64,000 nucleotides of DNA from JAEXOD01 sp963667875. Lineage in GTDB: Bacteria; Bacteroidota; Ignavibacteria; Ignavibacteriales; Melioribacteraceae. The stretch lies in assembly GCA_963667875.2 (NCBI GenBank), contig CAXXGC010000005.1:124001-188000 (forward strand), written 5' to 3'. The notes under the pieces were generated by a model. The model ran no database searches. It saw nothing but the letters and a program-made list of their open reading frames with translations, and was not told the DNA's origin. Made by a program: the position numbers and the translations under genes. Position 1 is the stretch's first letter. The number at the start of each line of letters is the position of its first letter. This document shows, in pieces, positions 57,023-64,000 of this stretch.

Positions 57023-58087
57023 GTGCATATAAATTCTATTTCTATTTTTGGTCTTGGATTAATTGGCGGTTCTTTAGCTAAAGCTATAAAACAGTATTTC
57101 CCGGATATTAAAATATCCGGTTTTGATACTGATACTGTTATAAAACAAGCTGAAAATTTGGGCGTGATTAACGACCAATTAATATCCCCTCTTGACTCAC
57201 TTAAATCGGATGTTATATTTTTATGTATGCCGGTTGATTATTCCTTGGAATTATTTAAACAGATAATACCGCATTTAAACGATTCGCAAATTATTAGTGA
57301 CGTTTGCAGCGTAAAAGCTGTTTTTGCCGATATTTGGAATAATAACAAATCCAAAGGTATTTATATAGGCGGACATCCAATGACAGGGAAAGAAAAAGGC
57401 GGTTTTGATAATTCCGATCCTTTATTGTTCGAAAACTCCGTTTATATTGTAACGAAACAAGATCAGCCCGAATTTTTAAATATCATTAATAAAATTGGCG
57501 CGCGGATTACTTTTTTGGATCCTTATTTACACGATAAAGTTGTTTCTGTTGTAAGCCACGTACCACAGTTATTATCCGTTTCTCTTGTTAATTTTGCAGG
57601 CCAAAATGAAAACAATATTCATTATTTAGATTTTGCGGCCGGCGGATTTAGAGATATGACACGTATTGCTTCAAGCGGTTTTTCTATTTGGGAATCAATA
57701 ATAAATTATAACCGTTCCAATATTGTTAATAGTGTTGATTTATTTATTGAAAAATTGGAAGAGTTAAAAGAATTATTAGTTAATAAAGATACTTTACAGA
57801 TAAAAGATTCATTTGAATCCGCCCGGTTAATACGTGACGAAATACCTAAAACCTCAAAAGGATTTTTATTCCCCCTTCACGAAATTTATGTTTATGTTAA
57901 GGACGAACCCGGTGTTGTAAGTAAAATATCCACAGTCCTTTATTCCAACGGAATTAACATTAAGGACATTGAATTATTAAAAATACGCGAAGGTGCCGGT
58001 GGTACTTTCCGTCTTTCGTTTGAATCGGAAGCTGACGCTATTAACGCCCAAAAATATATTAATACAATTGGTTATAGTACTAAATAA
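57023..58087 (+). CDS. tyrA: prephenate dehydrogenase with C-terminal ACT domain
   Basis: A 354-residue enzyme turning prephenate into 4-hydroxyphenylpyruvate for tyrosine. The NAD-binding GLGLIGGS is at residues 10-17. The catalytic segments are GGHPMTGKEKGG and SHVPQLLS. An ACT domain begins near residue 288 (EIYVYVKDEPGVVSKISTVL) and is the probable tyrosine sensor. It starts with GTG. It follows the DAHP synthase gene by 11 bases, and a repeat block follows it. Confidence 0.93.
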   Translation: MHINSISIFGLGLIGGSLAKAIKQYFPDIKISGFDTDTVIKQAENLGVINDQLISPLDSLKSDVIFLCMPVDYSLELFKQIIPHLNDSQIISDVCSVKAVFADIWNNNKSKGIYIGGHPMTGKEKGGFDNSDPLLFENSVYIVTKQDQPEFLNIINKIGARITFLDPYLHDKVVSVVSHVPQLLSVSLVNFAGQNENNIHYLDFAAGGFRDMTRIASSGFSIWESIINYNRSNIVNSVDLFIEKLEELKELLVNKDTLQIKDSFESARLIRDEIPKTSKGFLFPLHEIYVYVKDEPGVVSKISTVLYSNGINIKDIELLKIREGAGGTFRLSFESEADAINAQKYINTIGYSTK

Positions 58088-58124
58088 TTTTGCATCTATT
58101 TAAGCCACTTGCAATAATTTCACC

Positions 58125-58196
58125 CTACAATCATTTCACCCTTTCAGGGCTGAAACATTAAAACAATTCTTTTTGTTTTAGTCCCGACGGGACGTA
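58125..58196 (+). repeat. AB-type repeat, copy 6 (A part only)
   Basis: CTACAATCATTTCACCCTTT, then CAGGGCTGAAACATT, then TTTTAGTCCCGACGGGACGT. The small hairpin is GTCCC-GAC-GGGAC. The right outer arm is missing, and the sequence runs into AATTGTCTGAACTGTGATT. Confidence 0.75.
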
Positions 58197-58257
58197 ACTA
58201 AATTGTCTGAACTGTGATTTTTATGATTGAGATGATTATTATGATTTTGAAAAACAG

Positions 58258-58350
58258 AACACCGATTTAACAAATTTGCACAGATATTTAAATGGTTTAA
58301 TCTGCGTTAATCAGCATAATCCGCGTCATCAGCCTTCAAAAGATTGTCTA
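58258..58350 (+). repeat. ACAGAT/AATCTGCG dispersed repeat
   Basis: AACACCGATTTAAC, TTTGCACAGATATTTAAATG, then GGTTTAATCTGCGTTAATCA and AATCCGCGTCATCAGCC. Close relative of 24608-24690. Confidence 0.65.
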
Positions 58351-58383
58351 ATGCGCAATTCATGTGGTTCTTATTTAACCGGA

Positions 58384-58527
58384 TTACAATTTCACTCGTT
58401 CCGGGCTAAAACATTTTAGGTGTTTTAAAAAATATTCTTTATGTTTTAGTCCTGAAGGGACGTGAGGATTGTAGCAAAACAAACACAGCAACCCATAAAG
58501 CCCTGAAAGCGGCGACATAATAAACGA
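58384..58527 (+). repeat. AB-type repeat, copy 7
   Basis: A degenerate left arm TTACAATTTCAC, hairpin GTCCTGAAGGGAC, then right arm GTGAGGATTGTAG. The B part reads CATAAAGCCCTGAAAGCGGC and GACATAATAAACG. It leads after 30 bases into twin hairpin copy 8. Confidence 0.72.
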
Positions 58528-58557
58528 TTTATCGGGATTTGGCATTTTTTCAAATTA

Positions 58558-58625
58558 GAATTTCGGAGAAATTCCATGTCTGTAACCAACACAAACACAC
58601 AAACCCCTGTGCTTCGGCGAAGCAC
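58558..58625 (+). repeat. twin-hairpin element, copy 8
   Basis: Sixty-eight bases: GAATTTC-GGA-GAAATTC and GTGCTTC-GGC-GAAGCAC, both perfect. The spacer has ATGTCTGTAACCAACACAAA. Close to copy 7. Confidence 0.85.
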
Positions 58626-58712
58626 AATGCCCTTAATATGCCACCCGGATAAACATTATCCGAACTGTGATTTTGAATATTGGCATGATTCTGGTTTTCC
58701 TACAAGAATATT

Positions 58713-58781
58713 CGCCTACGCTGTAGGCGGGTTTGTGAGGGGGCCTTACGTGGTTACAGACATTCTTCTACTCTGTAGAAG
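58713..58781 (-). repeat. twin-hairpin element, copy 9
   Basis: Sixty-nine bases: CGCCTAC-GCT-GTAGGCG and CTTCTAC-TCT-GTAGAAG, both perfect. On the minus strand the spacer begins AATGTCTGTAACCACG. AB copy 8 follows 46 bases later, as AB copy 3 follows twin-hairpin copy 4. Confidence 0.85.
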
Positions 58782-58827
58782 GTTTGAGAAACGTTAAACT
58801 TTTGTGTATCGGCTTTTTTTTGTTTTA

Positions 58828-58900
58828 GTCCTGAAAGGACGTAACGATTGTAGCAAAACAAACACAGCAACCCATAAAGCCCTGAAAGCGGCGACATTAT
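58828..58900 (+). repeat. AB-type repeat, copy 8
   Basis: GTCCTGAAAGGACGTAACGA, TTGTAGCAAAACAAACACAG and GCCCTGAAAGCGGCGACATT. The B part is identical to copy 7 over more than 30 bases. Confidence 0.75.
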
Positions 58901-58986
58901 TCTCCAACTAATAATTGTGAATTTATATAAAATATTTAATTATCATGTCACCCATTCTGGGCTATGACCCCACATTTTTAATTTCC

Positions 58987-59057
58987 CTACAATCCTTTCA
59001 CCCTTTCAGGGCTGAAACATTAAAACAATTCTTTTTGTTTTAATCCTGAAGGGACGA
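58987..59057 (+). repeat. AB-type repeat, copy 9 (A part only)
   Basis: CTACAATCCTTTCACCCTTT, CAGGGCTGAAACATT, then TAATCCTGAAGGGACG. It ends, like copy 6, in AATTGTCTGAACTGTGATTT. Confidence 0.75.
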
Positions 59058-59156
59058 AATGAAATTGTCTGAACTGTGATTTTTGTGATTTGTATGATTC
59101 TTATGATTTTTGAATCGGCTGTTCTTTTTACAAAATGTTCATAATATCACCCGGTT

Positions 59157-60134
59157 TTATCTTTTCTCAAACGGGTGATTATCCAAATCGAAATCGGGTC
59201 TGTAATAATCGGGGGCTTCCATTCCCTGAAGCCAGCCGTTTACAAATCCCAAATCAATTAATGTATCCTCAACTTTTTTATATTCGTTATATTTTATTCC
59301 TCTCATTAACAAAGGCACTTTATCTGCTTTATTAGAAGGGAAATATTGCGACATTAAACTAATTGTAACATTTACGGATAAATTTGCTTTTATCCAATAC
59401 AGTGTATCTATTGTTTCACTAATTTCATTTGGCAAAACCAATAATCTAATAATCAAACCTTTTTGAGCAATTCCGTTTTCATCAAGCACTAAATCACCGG
59501 CCTGTTTATACATTTCAATAATCGATTTACGCGCGTTTATTACATAATCTTTTGCGGCTGAATATTTCCGCGAATACATATCGGAAGCGTATTTAATATC
59601 GGGCAGGTAAATAGCCATTATATTATCCAGCAGCTTTATTGATTCCGGGTTATCATACCCGTTGGAATTGTAAACAAGCGGTAAATTTAAACCTTTTTCA
59701 CAGGCCAAATAAACTGATTCAACAATTTGGGCTATATAATGCGATGGTGAAACAAAATTAATATTATGAACTTTTTTGTTTTGAAGTTCAATCATACAAT
59801 TTGCCAATTCGACCGGGGTCCAATTTTTAAAACCGCTTAAATCTTTATTTTGACTAATTTGATAATTTTGGCAATAAATACATTTTAAATTACAATTAGC
59901 AAAAAATATTGTACCGCTTCCATTACTGCCGGAAATTGCAGGTTCTTCACCATGATGATCGCAATAATTTGCAATTAAAATTTTATTGTCGCTGTTGCAA
60001 AAACCTTTAATTCCGTTAATTCTATTTATTCCGCAATTACGCGGGCACAACGAACAATTGGCCAGTTTTTCATTAAATATCCGCACTCGGTTATTTAATT
60101 CACCCGAGGAATATATTTTTTGGTAGTTATACAT
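59157..60134 (-). CDS. radical SAM protein, PflX/pyruvate formate-lyase-activase-like
   Basis: A 325-residue protein. The SAM-cluster motif is CNLKCIYC (Cys81, Cys85, Cys88). A second cysteine group, Cys27, Cys30, Cys34 and Cys46 (CSLCPRNC, then GIKGFC), may bind a further cluster. YCDHHGEEPAISGSNGSGTI and FFANCNLKC match the uncharacterised PflX family. Partner and substrate are unknown; no glycyl-radical enzyme gene is in the window. It stands alone between two repeat blocks. Confidence 0.85.
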   Translation of the reverse strand: MYNYQKIYSSGELNNRVRIFNEKLANCSLCPRNCGINRINGIKGFCNSDNKILIANYCDHHGEEPAISGSNGSGTIFFANCNLKCIYCQNYQISQNKDLSGFKNWTPVELANCMIELQNKKVHNINFVSPSHYIAQIVESVYLACEKGLNLPLVYNSNGYDNPESIKLLDNIMAIYLPDIKYASDMYSRKYSAAKDYVINARKSIIEMYKQAGDLVLDENGIAQKGLIIRLLVLPNEISETIDTLYWIKANLSVNVTISLMSQYFPSNKADKVPLLMRGIKYNEYKKVEDTLIDLGFVNGWLQGMEAPDYYRPDFDLDNHPFEKR

Positions 60135-60268
60135 GGGTTAAAGTTCAAGATCCTTCATTAAGAAAAAATGTATTAAAAAAAGGGATTGATATGTTTTATT
60201 ATTGTTTTAACTTTGCTTTTATACAATTCTATTATACTTGGGTTAAAACCCAATTTTATATTAGTTCC

Positions 60269-60490
60269 AGAGGCTGTCTCAAAAGTTATAAACTTGGGCT
60301 AAAGCCCGAATTCTTCCGTTTTACAATCCCCAGCTTAAAAGCTGGGGTTATAAGCTAACCAAATATTTTGTATATCGTTACAGACATATATTCCCCCTCT
60401 ATTTTTAAGAGAGGGCGGTGTACTCAGCGGGTTTGCTGAGTAGATGGGTGAGTTCCCCTGTGCAATATTTTGACTTTTGAGACAGCCTCT
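60269..60490. mobile_element. MITE-like element with 17-bp terminal inverted repeats
   Basis: Left end AGAGGCTGTCTCAAAAG and right end CTTTTGAGACAGCCTCT are exact inverted repeats. The 188 bases between them have no coding capacity but hold the hairpins CTTGGGCTAAAGCCCGA and CCCCAGCTTAAAAGCTGGGG and a CCCTCT...AGAGGG segment. The ends resemble those of IS elements of this phylum (memory, not searched). No target-site duplication was recognised next to the ends. Confidence 0.7.
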
Positions 60491-60550
60491 ATTTAAAGGT
60501 AGATAACTTGTTGTACAAACTTATATTATTGCATTATAATTCATACATAA

Positions 60551-60620
60551 GCACTTCAGAGAAGTGCAATGTTTGTAACCAATCGCAACACCACAAACAC
60601 TAAGAACTCCGGAGGAGTTC
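60551..60620 (+). repeat. twin-hairpin element, copy 10
   Basis: Seventy bases: GCACTTC-AGA-GAAGTGC and GAACTCC-GGA-GGAGTTC, both perfect. The spacer begins AATGTTTGTAACCAATCGCA. It is the only copy with no AB repeat nearby. Confidence 0.85.
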
Positions 60621-60710
60621 CACCTTAGTTTCTATTTTTCAACTTATCATTAACTACACAATCATCACATAATCCGTATATCATGGAGTTAATTAAAATC
60701 ATTTAACCTA

Positions 60711-62732
60711 TCAACTATTCTTTTTAGCCTTTAACATCTTTTTTGCTTTTGAAACAATATTACCTGATGTAAGACCATATTTTTCATAAATTGTTTCATA
60801 CGGAGCTGATGCGCCAAATGTTTCAATGCTTAACATTTCGCCTTCGTCTCCAATATATTTATCCCAGCCTTGTTTAACTCCGGCTTCAATTGCAATACGG
60901 TTTTTAACTGTTTTAGGTAATACACTGTTTTTATATTTTGTACTCTGCTGTTCAAACAATTCCATACAAGGCATACTGACTACATTTGCTTTTATTCCTT
61001 CCAATGCTAATTTTTCAGCCGCGTCCAAACAAATACCTACTTCTGAACCGGTACCAATTAAAATGATATCCGGATTAGTTGCTTTCTTTAACAAATAACC
61101 ACCCTTTAAGGCTTCACAAGCCGGGGTATATTTTTTTCTGTCAAATATTGGCAAGTTCTGTCTGGAAAGAATTATTGACACAGGTGATTTTTTAGTATTA
61201 ATTGCAAATTCCCAGGCATAACGTGTTTCATTAGCGTCTGCCGGTCTAAAAACATACGAATTTGGAATTGCACGTAATGCGGCTAATTGTTCAATAGGTT
61301 GATGAGTCGGACCGTCTTCACCTAAACCGATACTATCGTGCGTAAACACAAAAATAGGATTTATTTTGGATAACGCGGCAATTCTAATAGCCGGGCGCAT
61401 ATAGTCGGAGAAAACTAAGAACGTACCGCCGTAGGCTATTACACCGCCATAAAGGGCCATTCCGTTGAGTATTGCTCCCATTGCATGTTCTCTTATGCCA
61501 AAATGGATATAACGTCCCTCCGGCGTTTCAACCGAATAAGACAATGATTTATCCGGTCTTGTATTATTAGACGGAGTTAAATCGGCTGAACCGCCAATTA
61601 AATTCGGAATCAAATTTGTCAGCGTATCCAAAACTTTGCCTGAAGCACTCCTGGTGGCCATAGTTTTTGTATAATCTAAAAATTCAGGAAGTTTTGTTTC
61701 CCAATTTGGTTCATATTCATAATTTATTGCAGCTGCCAATTTTTCTGCTAATTCAGGGTATGCTTTTGAATATTTTTCAAATAATTCATCCCACTCATTA
61801 TTATTATGCATTCCTTTTATGGTAACTTTTTCATAAAAACTTTTTACTTCATCGGGAATAGTAAAAGGTTCATCATATTCCCAGCCTAAAGCTTGTTTTG
61901 TTAATTTTATTTCCTCAACTCCAAGCGGACTTCCATGTACAGATGATTTGCCATGTTTATTTGGACTGCCATAACCGATAACCGTATTTACAATTATCAT
62001 TGAAGGTGCATGTTTTTCTTTTTTAGCTTCAAAAACAGCATTTTCTAATTGCTCCAAATCATTAACATCGCTAACATAAAGTACATTCCAGCCATAAGCT
62101 GAATATCTTTTACCAACATCCTCACTCATACTTAAAGCTGTGCTTCCGTCAATTGTAATTTTATTATTATCATAAAAAACAATAAGGTTGCTTAATTTAT
62201 TATGCCCGGCAAAAGCAGCTGCTTCGTGAGTAATACCTTCCATCATATCACCGTCTCCGGCAATTACATAAACATGATGGTCAATTATATTGTAATTTGG
62301 TTTGTTAAATTTTTTTGCCAAATGAGATTCAGCCAAAGCCATTCCAACAGCGTTTGCAAATCCTTGTCCTAATGGACCGGTTGTTGTTTCAACACCCGGT
62401 GTTAATCCATATTCAGGATGTCCGGGAGTAATACTTCCCCACTGTCGGAAGTTTTTGATATCGTCTAAACTTATGCTGTATCCGGATAAATGCAATACAC
62501 TATAAAGCATCATACTTCCATGCCCTGCCGATAATACAAATCTGTCTCTATTAATCCAGCTGGTATTTGAAGGATTATGCTTCATTATTCTTGAATATAA
62601 CAAATGAGCTATTGGCGCACAACCCATTGGCAGCCCCGGATGTCCCGAATTTGCTTTTTGAATAGCCTCAATTGATAAAAATCGTATTGTATTAATGCAT
62701 GTTTTATGAATTTTGTTTTTTAAATCCGGCAT
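60711..62732 (-). CDS. tkt: transketolase
   Basis: About 673 residues. Thiamine-diphosphate enzyme of the pentose-phosphate pathway, moving two-carbon units between sugar phosphates. GDGDMMEGITHEAAAFAGH followed by a YDNN cofactor motif, and DSIGLGEDGPTHQPIEQL in the Pyr domain. It has the full three-domain length. I chose ATG 62732 with GGAG six bases upstream; a GTG at 62744 begins inside that region. The gene follows a 109-residue hypothetical gene by 26 bases. Confidence 0.96.
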   Translation of the reverse strand: MPDLKNKIHKTCINTIRFLSIEAIQKANSGHPGLPMGCAPIAHLLYSRIMKHNPSNTSWINRDRFVLSAGHGSMMLYSVLHLSGYSISLDDIKNFRQWGSITPGHPEYGLTPGVETTTGPLGQGFANAVGMALAESHLAKKFNKPNYNIIDHHVYVIAGDGDMMEGITHEAAAFAGHNKLSNLIVFYDNNKITIDGSTALSMSEDVGKRYSAYGWNVLYVSDVNDLEQLENAVFEAKKEKHAPSMIIVNTVIGYGSPNKHGKSSVHGSPLGVEEIKLTKQALGWEYDEPFTIPDEVKSFYEKVTIKGMHNNNEWDELFEKYSKAYPELAEKLAAAINYEYEPNWETKLPEFLDYTKTMATRSASGKVLDTLTNLIPNLIGGSADLTPSNNTRPDKSLSYSVETPEGRYIHFGIREHAMGAILNGMALYGGVIAYGGTFLVFSDYMRPAIRIAALSKINPIFVFTHDSIGLGEDGPTHQPIEQLAALRAIPNSYVFRPADANETRYAWEFAINTKKSPVSIILSRQNLPIFDRKKYTPACEALKGGYLLKKATNPDIILIGTGSEVGICLDAAEKLALEGIKANVVSMPCMELFEQQSTKYKNSVLPKTVKNRIAIEAGVKQGWDKYIGDEGEMLSIETFGASAPYETIYEKYGLTSGNIVSKAKKMLKAKKNS

Positions 62733-62758
62733 TATTTTCTCCACTCTATCTATAATAT

Positions 62759-63088
62759 TTATTTACTAATTATTTTTCCGTCTACAACTGGTGTTACACA
62801 TATTAAAGGTTTTTCGGGTAAATCCAAATCAACAAAAATATTTTCAAACAGTTGATGTTCCATTCCTCGTTTTGCAAGTTTGGCAAAACTTCTGTATTTC
62901 ATATAATTTCCTTTATTATCCATAGGGGGATCAAAAGGAATTGCAATTTCAAAATCACCTTTAGAGTTTTCCATAAGATGATTTACTTTCTCTTCATCAG
63001 TTCCGCTTATTATATATTCTTTAGCTCTAAACCCTTTAATAATATTGTTATTAATAATAATATATATATTTGCTATTTTCTCTTTCAA
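62759..63088 (-). CDS. hypothetical protein upstream of tkt
   Basis: A 109-residue soluble protein with no recognised family. An N-terminal hydrophobic strand (IANIYIIINNNIIKGFRA) and a GTDEEKVNHLM helix are visible, followed by EIAIPFDPPMDNKGNYMKYR and FENIFVDLDLPEKPLICVTP. It looks like a single small alpha/beta domain. The start is a TTG at 63088 with no good ribosome site; the true start may differ. Co-directional with tkt, 26 bases apart, so probably in one transcript. Confidence 0.55.
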   Translation of the reverse strand: MKEKIANIYIIINNNIIKGFRAKEYIISGTDEEKVNHLMENSKGDFEIAIPFDPPMDNKGNYMKYRSFAKLAKRGMEHQLFENIFVDLDLPEKPLICVTPVVDGKIISK

Positions 63089-63197
63089 TTATTCAACCAT
63101 ATTTTTAATAAAATTTAAATTTAATAGTTATTTTTTATAAACCCAAACATATTTATAAAATATTTTTATTACTTGTCTTTTTTTTTGAACGAAAACA

Positions 63198-63240
63198 AAA
63201 AAAAATCAGACTTCCTAAAAATAGGAAACCTGATTTTATA
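63198..63240 (-). terminator. terminator after the CDGSH gene
   Basis: Minus-strand arms AAAATCAGG...TTCCTA and TAGGAA...CTGATTTT with a small bulge, then a T-run of nine, 18 bases past the stop codon. Confidence 0.75.
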
Positions 63241-63257
63241 TTGATATCTAAAAAATA

Positions 63258-63494
63258 TTATAACTTTTTATGTGCACCATCACAAAAAGGTGGATTTGCA
63301 GTATGTTTGCACATACACCATGCAACTTGTTTTTCTTCTTTTAATTCAACTTTTAAAGGAACAAATTCGGATCCTTTATGTGAACCGTCACAAAAAGGTT
63401 GTTTTTTCGATTTTCCACAGGCACACCAATAATACACACCTTCTTTTTCTAACTTAACCATAGGTTTATTGTCTGCTATTTCCGGAGTACTCAT
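63258..63494 (-). CDS. dual CDGSH iron-sulfur protein
   Basis: A 78-residue protein with two CDGSH zinc-finger-type motifs. The first has Cys24, Cys26, Cys35 and His39 (CAC...FCDGSH). The second has Cys60, Cys62, Cys71 and His75 (CMC...FCDGAH). Each should hold a redox-active 2Fe-2S cluster with one His ligand. The two-motif single-chain form is like mitochondrial CISD3/MiNT. The partner is unknown. It is 70 bases downstream of fumC on the same strand and is followed by a terminator. Confidence 0.93.
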   Translation of the reverse strand: MSTPEIADNKPMVKLEKEGVYYWCACGKSKKQPFCDGSHKGSEFVPLKVELKEEKQVAWCMCKHTANPPFCDGAHKKL

Positions 63495-63564
63495 AAAAAC
63501 CTCTTTTTTTAATTGTTTGATAAATACCTAAACAAATAAATTACTTAATAAGTTTATTCCGTTA

Positions 63565-64000
63565 TTATTTAGGGCCTAACATAGTTTCAGGTTTAACAAC
63601 TTCCCTAAATTTTTCTCTTGATAACAGTCCAAGTTCAAAAGCCGCATCCTCTAACGTTTTATTTTCATTATAGGCTTTTTTAGCAACTTTTGCCGCATTA
63701 TCGTAACCAATGCTGGGATTTAAAGCAGTTACAAGCATTAAAGAATTTCTCAAATGGTTTTCAATAACGGATCTGTTTGCTTCAATACCGTCAACACAAT
63801 GTTCCTTAAAACTTTCACAAGCGTCAGCCAATAATCTAATAGATTGTAACACATTAAAGATTATTACCGGTTTAAATACATTTAATTCAAAATTTCCGCT
63901 TGCGCCGCCAATATTAACGGTAACATCATTTCCCATTACTTGAGCGCAAACCATTGTCATTGCTTCCGATTGTGTAGGATTTACTTTACCGGGCATAATT
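63565..64000 (-). CDS. fumC: fumarate hydratase class II, C-terminal part
   Basis: About 145 residues are visible; the gene starts beyond the window's right edge. It has the fumarase/aspartase signature with the catalytic-loop end MPGKVNPTQSEA. SGNFELNVFKPVI and ENHLRNSLMLVTALNPSIGY follow, then the C-terminal FREVVKPETMLGP. It hydrates fumarate to malate in the TCA cycle. The close of the C-terminus (MLGPK) fits class II fumarase better than aspartase. The CDGSH gene follows in the same direction. Confidence 0.9.
   Translation of the reverse strand, partial: IMPGKVNPTQSEAMTMVCAQVMGNDVTVNIGGASGNFELNVFKPVIIFNVLQSIRLLADACESFKEHCVDGIEANRSVIENHLRNSLMLVTALNPSIGYDNAAKVAKKAYNENKTLEDAAFELGLLSREKFREVVKPETMLGPK

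Larger units (their letters stand above)
58088..59156. repeat. long gene-free block with hairpin repeats
   Basis: About 1.07 kb without a credible gene. In order: AB repeat 6, ACAGAT-type repeat, AB repeat 7, twin hairpin (+), twin hairpin (-), AB repeat 8, AB repeat 9. A plus-strand run at 58576-58797 lies wholly inside the twin hairpins. Confidence 0.85.
60135..60710. repeat. gene-free block with MITE-like element and twin hairpin
   Basis: About 575 bases. A hairpin ACTTGGGTTAAAACCCAATT (60237-60256) precedes a 222-bp element with 17-bp inverted ends (60269-60490). A twin-hairpin element (60551-60620) and about 90 AT-rich bases before the tkt end follow. Confidence 0.8.

Noticed and set aside
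58576..58797. Plus-strand run that could encode 73 residues
   Set aside because: It lies entirely inside two twin-hairpin elements; a similar frame elsewhere is broken.

Overview
The window is strongly AT-rich bacterial chromosome. It most resembles the Ignavibacteria/Chlorobi side of the Bacteroidota. The reasons are secreted proteins ending in 'YPNPFNPSTTI'-type type IX secretion (T9SS) sorting domains, a PorZ-like propeller protein, a tal-pgi fusion, a DUF6249 protein beside an ECF sigma/anti-sigma pair, and gene-free blocks packed with short hairpin repeats. The assignment is by gene content and motifs only; no search was run. I see no rRNA, tRNA, CRISPR array, prophage or transposase gene.

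Layout. 1-3.97 kb: the end of a phosphate-type porin, an LD-carboxypeptidase and a large T9SS-exported protein. 4.5-6.1 kb: an ECF sigma/anti-sigma pair with a divergent DUF6249 membrane protein, between two repeat blocks. 7-13.9 kb, minus strand: rpmA/rplU, a PhoB/PhoR-like two-component pair, xseA-xseB-dxs and a secreted protein. 14.2-22.6 kb, plus strand: surE with a VWA-like membrane protein, a bacteriohemerythrin, ComF, the PorZ-like protein and an ABC-F ATPase, meeting a ROK kinase head-on. 23.6-27.4 kb: an accessory region in which a lipoprotein and a frameshifted sorting-domain gene sit between two ~200-bp direct repeats inside dense hairpin repeats. 27.4-41.1 kb: housekeeping genes (rsmA-mgtE, ubiE, murI, glnD, a tyrosine phenol-lyase, an MFS transporter, tsaC-type synthase, tal-pgi). 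41.3-45.1 kb: a secreted phosphodiesterase and an M16 peptidase pair. 45.1-52.4 kb: a six-gene minus-strand operon led by a giant GH13 protein and including truA. 52.7-58.1 kb: mutS, a DUF1684 lipoprotein, a DAHP synthase and prephenate dehydrogenase. 58.1-60.7 kb: repeat blocks around a PflX-like radical SAM gene, plus a MITE-like element. 60.7-64 kb: transketolase, a dual CDGSH protein and the C-terminal part of fumC.

The most interesting signal is non-coding. Ten copies of a 67-70 bp element are confined to the gene-free blocks. Each has two 17-nt hairpins (7-bp stem, 3-nt purine-rich loop) separated by a 33-36 nt spacer carrying a TGTAACCA-like core. Stem sequences differ greatly between copies yet nearly always stay complementary. 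These elements occur in a fixed order with a second family, whose outer inverted arms (CTACAATCC.../...GGATTGTAG) enclose two smaller hairpins. This looks like a REP/BIME-type mosaic of a Bacteroidota lineage. Its mobilising enzyme, if there is one, is not in the window.
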